Assembly (NCBI GenBank): GCA_002749535.1
Contig: MZZL01000406.1
Span: 669,386 to 733,385 of the forward strand
Direction of reading: 5' to 3'
DNA: 64,000 bases
From: Apophysomyces variabilis
Lineage: Eukaryota > Mucoromycota > Mucoromycetes > Mucorales > Mucoraceae
Under the pieces are notes generated by a model. It was not told the DNA's origin. It was given only the letters and a program-made list of their open reading frames with translations, and made no database searches. Shown here piece by piece: positions 57,505-64,000 of the stretch. Every line of letters starts with the position of its first letter. Position 1 is the stretch's first letter. The translations under genes were made by a program, and so were the position numbers.

Positions 57505-60500
57505 CTAATAATAATAATAATTATCACGATTTCTGGGGCCATTGCCACGATATCCTTGTTGATGTTGGAAACCACCGCGACCTCCTCCTCTGGGTGCGCC
57601 GTAGCCTCCACCATACCCTCCACTGTGGTTTCCACCATAACCTCCGCCTCGGCCACGATACCCTCCTCGATTACCTCCACCGTAACTTTGGCCACCGTGG
57701 TAGTTGTTATAGCCCCATGTCTGTTGTTGTTGCTGTTGCCGTTGCGGGTAATAATCTTGGTCGCGGTACCCGCCGCCACCACCATAATTGTTGTAGTCAT
57801 TGTATCCCTGATAGCCATAACCTCCTCGTCCAGCGCGAGGATTCCTACCATGACGTATCGTGTTGCTATACAAAGTCAGCATCACATTTTCTTTGGATTT
57901 CGCTTTGTTCTATGCTAATAACTTACTATTCACGATATTCTTCCAAATGCTGAATTTGAGGTGTCCAGCCACGATTATCATTGTACCTTTGTCGATTATC
58001 AATCTTCTCAAAGGTAGCCGCTTGCACATCCTCGTAACCTAATACATTTTTATCACATTTAACGCCTCGTAGGAGGCCTGTGGTAAAGACATAGTTTTCA
58101 GGTACAGCTGGAAGCTCGTACACAACACTAAAGTATGATTTAGCCCGATTATTTCTAGAAAGATGTATCTAACCTGATAGATTTATCGTTAGCGATGTCG
58201 GGTAGGTCATGGTTCGGTAAAGGTGTGCGAAGTGTACTTCGAGGAATGCACTCGGCATCTTTGTCCACTTGACCGGTCATACCATCACTTAGGCGCGGAT
58301 CGAGCTTTAAATGCTCATTTGTGGCTCGTTTCGTGTAGACTGTGGTTACAGAATTATACAGCTTGTGTTGTTCACTGACAAAAAGGATACATTGACCCGT
58401 CGTGTTCCTACGTTCCTCAGCTTCATCCAGCTGATCATAGTATTTTTGCATCGCTTCCAAGAGTCTATTGGTATCGATGAAGGGAAGCTTAACCACACCT
58501 AAAAATAACCCTTAAGCTCGCTTGATCTCCAACTAGACAAAATACCTACCTTGCCATTGCCATTTTTTGCCATCCATATCTACTTCAAAATCTGTAGGAT
58601 AGAAATCTTTGATCGGTGATAACTCGTCGGTCATCAACGAATGGAATGATTTCGGAATATGAGAGCGACTAATAACCATGACACTCAGCAATCGACCCTT
58701 TACCAACAGAGAAAAAATACCTTGCTGCAGGCAGAACACCCATCAATTGCTCGAACGGTCGGAAAGGTTTGCTCAACTCAAACGTCATTTCAATCGAATC
58801 AAGATTCGTAAAATCAGAAGCCATAGGAGCATAATAGTAAGGATAGTACCACGACCAGGAAACACAGCCCTATACAAATATCTCAATCGTTTACAGTTAC
58901 GCATTTTGCTAACGAACACGTACCAAGTAATAATATTTAAATACCCAGACCAAACCTTGACAATAAGCTTTTACAACGCTGTCCGAATGATTAGCCGCTA
59001 TTCAATCAATTGCTAGTCAATAATACGTACTCACTAATCGCTTCCTTATCTTCTAAGCGATATCCAAATTTCAACTGATAATATCTTTCTTTCCATCCCT
59101 CGTCGCCAAGACTAAGAAAAAGGATACGTAAACCGTTTAATATAAAGAAAAAAAATTCTTACCGCACAGCATCATCTGGCTCGCGTTCCTTAGCAGCTTC
59201 CTCAGCAGCTTTTTTGTCAGCAGCTACTCGTGCAAGAATAGCCTTGCCAGCAGCCTCAAGGTCCATATCCTCAGCCGTCGCGGGTGCGTCCTCGTCCTCG
59301 TCCTCGTTATCAACCGTCTCGTCCTCTTCTCCCATTTCTTCTACACTTCTTTTCTTTCCTCTTGTCTCCATCTCCATATGATAGTCCGACACATTCGTGG
59401 TTTCCGGGGCTTTCATACTTTCCAAGGTCAGCTGCTGTGATGTACCCATCAACTCAGCTTTTAGACTTGCAGCAGCGCTCATGTTTTCGAGTGTCAGGGG
59501 TTGAGCTTGGCTGACTAACTGTTGCTTCAGAGCGGCAGCAGCACTCATATTAGCCGTCCGCAAAGTCGCTCGATTGGCAACTATTTCACTGTTGCTCATC
59601 CCGCCACCGTAATTTGTTACAGCTGTTGCCGTCATCTCTGCAAAATCAATTCCATTAACGTTCTCAATTTGCTCTTTTCGTCGTTGGTCTTCCAACTTGC
59701 GACGTTTTGCATTTCTAGCGCGACGCTCCTCCTCTATTTTGTTTTTGTATCAATTAAAACCGTAAACTAACACGTTTCGCTTACTTTCACGTCTCTCCTT
59801 GAAGATGTTATTTTCCATTTTGCCGAGTTCTGTTACAAGAATTTCCACTCGTTTCATATCGACCTATCAAAGTTAGCATCTTTGTTCTGAACATACGAGT
59901 CTTCAAACTAACATTGCCATTATGTGTCATATATCCACCCATCATTGGTAAGCACTGTTTCCATAGTAAGCTAAGGGTACTGATAGCGCCTTCTCTAATC
60001 TCTAGCGAAGGTAAATGAGGCAAGAAATCGTTGCCGACGAAAAAGCAAAGGAAGATCCAATCGTCGATGGCTCGTTCAAGATCCCACTGTATTCCAGGGA
60101 TATCGAACTTAAGCGCATACTCTAGGTACTCTCGTAGTACGTTTACATGAAGAAACACGTACGGCTTGAGATCTGTTTTCTTATCGTCGTTAGTAGGTTC
60201 CTCCACAGGGGTACCACGGGCCGCTCTCACTATAATAAATCATGCAAATCAACACATTAAGTATGAAAAAGATCGATCTCTTACTTGCACATCTTTCTGC
60301 ACTGTGTCCCGGTCGATTGCAAACTGTGCAGTTTCGTTTGCTACCTTCTTGAGCAAAGACATCTTCACGTAGAATCTTGAAATGAGGCTCATGTGTTCCC
60401 AAGCCTAACATAATTAGGTCTGCATCCTACAAGTCCAAATATCAGCACCTAATTTAAAATGCTCATTAGGATGTCCTTACCAGCCCATAGATGACATGCG

Positions 60501-61444
60501 ATGTGTTGGGATTGTGTTCTGGACGAGTTCGTTGAACACGAATGTATTCCATGATTTTATGCTCTCCTTCACCGGGCACGGTTGCATCCGACAGGATCAC
60601 CTTACACTAAGCATAGAAATTACGTGAGTTACCATGAGCAGAAACTATCTGAGATACTTACATTCTTCCAAAGCGGATCGCTGTTCTGTTTTGCAGCAAT
60701 ATGATAACGCAGACAGGTTGCAAGATGGTCCATAAAAGGTGTACCAGGTGTAATACAGTTAGAATCAAAATGCGACTTCTCTTCAGGGAGTTGGTGTGCT
60801 TGACCAATGGCTATATAACGATAATATAGTTCAGCAAGACGCTGTACGCCAAAATAGCAATTACAGACCTGCCAATTCTCCTTTGACCTTTTCCGCTGCT
60901 TCTCTTTCTATCTCTGCCAACTGTGACGCTCTAAAACGACGAGATCGCTGTTGGTTCATCTTGGCTCGTGGGGCGACACCATCTAGTTAAAGTTAGCTTA
61001 CCATCAGTGGCCATGTAACATTACAACGCACCGATGGCCATGTATAACACCTTTCGTGGTCGGATCATGTCAACAATGCGATCGAGATAGTTAAAGATCT
61101 CCACCATCATATCGTCTTCGCTCTCTGGGGCAGGCTATGATTCAATAGATTGAGCATTATGCTGAACTTCAGCCGACGCAACATACTTTGTTTTCGGGAT
61201 GACAGCAAGGGTGGATAATACCGTTCATATCCAAATAAAGGTTATCAAATTCGACTCCATTTGGATTAGGTTTGGTAGTGTCGACGGGAATGACAGTTCC
61301 ATTTACGTTTCTTGGCTGTTCTTCTACAACCTGACTTATTACTTTTGGGAACTTGTCCGAAAGCCATCTATATGAAAGAATCAGATTCCCTTTCCAATGA
61401 GAAAGTGGTAACCAGTAATACCGAAAAAAGGCTGGCACTCCCAT
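57505..61444 (-). CDS. RAT1: Nuclear 5'-3' exoribonuclease RAT1/XRN2
   Basis: Seventeen exons on the minus strand: 61444-61422, 61367-61187, 61134-61032, 60982-60869, 60810-60662, 60606-60481, 60426-60285, 60229-59913, 59863-59785, 59733-59163, 59111-59035, 58997-58924, 58869-58721, 58668-58550, 58498-58174, 58127-57927 and 57865-57505, giving 1,036 residues. The enzyme degrades 5'-monophosphate RNA, processes rRNA and snoRNA and drives torpedo termination by RNA polymerase II. Catalytic-core motifs include [76 protein letters not shown] and [15 protein letters not shown]. The CCHC knuckle [14 protein letters not shown] (about residue 255) separates XRN2 from XRN1. YYYAPMASD and [24 protein letters not shown] follow. 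The C-terminal 110 residues are an RGG/Tyr-rich tail ending in YYYY. Confidence 0.97.
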
Positions 61445-62127
61445 GTCCGATCGATGGTGATGTTAAGGTAAGAAAGTCTGCAAAAACCGCAGTCGCTTCC
61501 GAAATGAGTTTTCCTTCCAAGAGAATGGTCAGATGCAGTCACCTTTTGGCAGCTCGAAAACGTGATCTTGATACTCATGCCTTTTTCAACCCCCGCTTGC
61601 CACGGGAAAGCTGAAGGCTGGAAAAGGTTGTTTTAGGCGTCGCAGGAAATGGAAGATATACGTCGTGTGAAATGTTAAAAAGTTGCCTCACTTGAGGGTG
61701 GTACTTGCACGTAGTTTTATGTTTTCGGTCTTAGCAAGCATAACATCTGGTACGATATACACTCTTTCCAGAAGGGTGACTATATTTTAGAGGTATGGTG
61801 AAAAATTCTCTATAAGTATACAAGAGATACTGGCTTATTTACGTTCTTATGTCTCCAGATCGTTTTTCGCGTTTTAGACTATTTATCTTAATTGGTGCAT
61901 CTTTTATTTCACAACAGCATATCATATCAGTCACTTACGTATACCTCTTGAATATCTTACATAAAATGAGGGCTTCATTTTTAGCAATATCTTATGTTAC
62001 CGTAAACATATGCTTGCATGATTGGTTGAAAATATTCGCCGTCAGACTACCCTTCTTTGCGTCAGTCGTGTCCATGTTCACTATTTACTGAGATAGTTTA
62101 TTTCAAACCACAGCAAGACGAGTTTAT
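61445..62127. other. Upstream of RAT1, no gene recognised
   Basis: RAT1 promoter side. An 80-codon hydrophobic frame at 61849-62091 (+) has no recognisable domain. The stretch borders the transposon remnants. Confidence 0.45.
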
Positions 62128-62466
62128 TTAAAGAAGTGGTTCTCTATTTTTGCATCTAACGGAAAACCTCTCAGAGTGTCTGATCCATCCTTGATAGACT
62201 GAGCGCTTTACTTTTCGCGCTGCTTGAACAATACGCTCTTGAAGGTTATCGTCAACTTGTAAGGGCTCCTTTCTTACCCCAGCTTTCACTGTGGCCCCAA
62301 ACTCTTTTATTGGGTTAAGAAAGGGAGAGTACAGAGGAAGATAGAGATATTTCTATCCTTTTTCTTCGACCGACTGCTTAACCTTGACTGGTGTATGGAT
62401 GGGCGCGTTATCCATGACAAGATAATAACCGTTCAATCCGTGGCAATCCAATCTTTTGTGATTGCC
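62128..62466 (-). pseudogene. Tc1/mariner-type DDE transposase fragment
   Basis: 113 codons on the minus strand give the C-terminal part of a DDE superfamily transposase: HGLNGYYLVMDNAPIHTPVK with the second catalytic Asp, then KYLYLPLYSPFLNPIKEFGATVK, then a helical end with IVQAARKVKRSVYQGWIRHSERF. It is broken by an in-frame TAG (62353-62355) between the two motifs, and the expected NPIE is NPIK, so the third acidic residue is displaced or lost. The N-terminal half is missing; the sequence changes at about 62466, near the DIRS-like remnant. It is a dead relic. Confidence 0.85.
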
Positions 62467-62539
62467 TAAAAGACAAAGTTTAAGATAAAATAGAGGAAAA
62501 GGAAATCATAACTATATTCAGGGAAAATAAAAGTGGAAT

Positions 62540-64000
62540 GTAAAGCAATACAATTGATCACTATTCGAGTTCCTTTAATGCTTCTGCGGATAGTGGGCAA
62601 GGTTTTTCACACAGAGCCTGCTTCCCTTGTAAACCTCAAGCGAGATCTCGTTGTAGGAATCTTATGTGCAGCAACGCCTCTCCTACTGCTGGGATCATGG
62701 CCGTCATTTTCCCTATGAGGCTGGCAATCCATCGGCATGAGTGGATTTTCGCTGTTGCCTGTCTGATCCTCGTATGTAGTTTGAATATTTTCGCTGTTGG
62801 TACTCTTATCTCCATCCGCTTTGTGTCGAACATGAAGCCCAAAAAGGCCTGTGTCCGAGATGGTCTTAAAATGCTCTTCTTCCAATTGATGAGGAATCCC
62901 AATTTGATAAGATGTGTCAGAGTCATATGAGTATCCTCTTTCAGTTGTGCTACTGTACGGCCCAGTAAGCAAACGTCGTCCAGATAGTACACCAAACGAA
63001 TGCCCTGGATTCTTAATGGTTCCTTGGCTAACCGCATAATCTTTGAGAAGACTCGGGGACTGACGCTCATCCCAAAAGGTAGTGATCGATATTGGTAGAC
63101 AATTCCTCGATAGGCAAACAAAAGGTAATGTCGCGATGACCTGTATATCGGCGCCACTGTAAATGCGTCTTTCAGGTCTATTTTGACCATGTAATTGTTG
63201 GGTTCGATGATCTCCCGTAAGGCTGGAATACCCTCCAACTTGAAATGTTGGCACTGTATATACTTGTTCAAACGTGAACTATCTAGGATTGGCCGATTCT
63301 TGGTCTGTTCCTTTACGACAAATAACTTTGAAAGAAAACGTCGATCTTGGGAAGGTGACCTTTCGATAACTCCCGACCTCAGAAACTTGGATACTGCTTC
63401 GTCTAATTTGGGACAAGGCAGTGATTCCTTCTCCTGCCACTGTCGCGGTGGCTTCCCCTGCCATTGTATCTTGAATCCGCTCTTGATGATCTTTTGTATC
63501 CAAGGTCCCTTGAATTGTGCTTTCCATTGTTGGTGGAATTTCTGTAAGCGGCCTCCTAATTGGATACTGTCGCCTGGCGTCGAGTTAATTCTCGGACGCC
63601 TCCGGCTGAATCTCCGTCACGGAACGGGCTTCTATTGGGTTGTTACTTTCCTTCAGCCATTTTTCCTGATCTCGGGTAAATGGTGCACTTGGTAGTGATA
63701 TTAGTTTGTCCGATGTGTATTCACTTTGGTAGAGTTGGTACTTGTCCGTATGGTATATGTTCCGTCGGTAGATTGTTTTTCCGGCCTCGTGCTTGCTCGT
63801 GGTCAAGCTCATTTCTGTGTTGGAGCTGGATTATTCGGTCCCTGGTTTGGAACTTGGTCTTGCAGAAGAAAAAGTATTTTCTGTTGTGACGATTTCCATA
63901 ACCTCGTCCTCGATATTTGTTGTAGGATTGGGTACGGTTCGATCGTACCGCTCCCTGTACGACTGATTGTTTAAATCTCTCTTCCAATCCCTGTAATTCT
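62540..64000 (-). mobile_element. Truncated DIRS-like retrotransposon, runs off the window
   Basis: The minus strand holds, in order from the right edge, a gag-like basic region (64000 to about 63585; Arg/Gly/Asn-rich YNKYRGRGYGNRHNRK) in shifting frames, a reverse transcriptase frame (63616-62636), and 25 further in-frame codons after a TGA (62635-62561) that look like the start of the next domain. RNase H and recombinase parts are absent; the element is cut off at about 62540 beside the Tc1 relic. The 5' end lies outside the window. Confidence 0.75.
62636..63616 (-). pseudogene. DIRS-type reverse transcriptase remnant
   Basis: 326 codons without a stop, preceded by an in-frame TGA (63617-63619). 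Motifs are DEAVSKFLRSGVIERSP, FVVKEQTKNRPILDSSRLNKYI, MVKIDLKDAFTVAPI (motif A), YRSLPFGMSVSPRVFSKIMR (motif B), LVYYLDDVCLLG (motif C, YLDD) and INWKKSILRPSRTQAFLGF. This order and the 'SLPFG.S.SPRVF.KI' wording are typical of DIRS/Ngaro-group reverse transcriptases and differ from Ty3 or Copia forms. It ends in a TGA (RDLA stop), after which homologous-looking codons continue, so the downstream domain is interrupted. The catalytic residues of the part present are intact. Confidence 0.85.

Noticed and set aside
57169..57918. 249-codon plus-strand open frame, rich in Ile/Thr/Ser
   Set aside because: It is the antisense shadow of the RGG/Tyr-rich last exon of RAT1 and the 3' end of the 55767-57389 gene; the repetitive composition keeps all frames open.
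62607..63254. 215-codon minus-strand open frame in the DIRS region
   Set aside because: It is the +1 shadow of the reverse transcriptase frame, which carries all the motifs.

Overview
The window reads as nuclear DNA of an early-diverging fungus, most likely a Mucoromycota (Mucorales-like) species. The evidence is many short GT-AG introns (about 35-130 nt), several of them interrupting deeply conserved eukaryotic genes, compact but not operonic gene spacing, fungal forms of the proteins, and Tc1/mariner-, LINE- and DIRS-type transposable elements. This assignment is inference from gene content. Exon models were assembled by hand, and reading phase was checked across every junction quoted.

Left part (1-28.6 kb): an aquaglyceroporin (1629-2742 +), a small conserved-looking unknown (4667-5239 +) behind a TATA element flanked by two CRE/ATF-like sites, a TLDc/OXR1-type protein (6267-7016 +), glucose-6-phosphate dehydrogenase (8497-10256 +), the SWR1/NuA4 subunit SWC4/DMAP1 (11336-13216 +), a Ser/Pro-rich coiled-coil unknown (13542-15268 +), the ER lectin YOS9/OS-9 (16057-17589 -), the histone chaperone HIRA in 20 exons (19323-23184 +), a tRNA-Leu(AAG) (24182-24264 +), an mpaB-type ER oxygenase (25259-26525 +) and a cytochrome b5-acyl-CoA dehydrogenase fusion (26758-28612 +).

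Middle (29-35 kb): a nested transposon insertion. A 5.15-kb LINE with two open frames on the minus strand is bounded by a perfect 20-bp target-site duplication. It landed at the left end of a 187-bp TA-flanked MITE, and both sit inside what looks like a membrane-protein gene that reads in frame when the insertions are removed on paper.

Right part (35.8-61.4 kb): a flavin monooxygenase (35857-37289 +) convergent with a SET/MYND-type protein (37351-38640 -), an NmrA-like protein (40692-41836 +), a UBC4/5-type E2 (44077-44865 -), the COPII coat subunit SEC31 (46484-50645 -), a tandem-PH-domain protein (51984-53827 -), a tentative small gene (54860-55476 +), a disordered coiled-coil unknown (55767-57389 +) and the nuclear 5'-3' exoribonuclease RAT1/XRN2 in 17 exons (57505-61444 -). 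The right edge (62.1-64 kb) is a transposon graveyard: a broken Tc1/mariner transposase next to a truncated DIRS-like reverse transcriptase that runs off the window.

The genes are mostly independent housekeeping functions: secretion and ER quality control (SEC31, YOS9, E2), chromatin (HIRA, SWC4, SET), RNA decay and termination (RAT1), and redox or lipid metabolism (G6PD, FMO, acyl-CoA dehydrogenase, mpaB-like). I see no operon or biosynthetic cluster, no CRISPR and no prophage. The most unusual structures are the nested LINE-in-MITE-in-gene locus, the LINE's zinc-ribbon ORF1 and stop/restart overlap, and a two-repeat telomere-template-like motif in a 2-kb gene-free interval.
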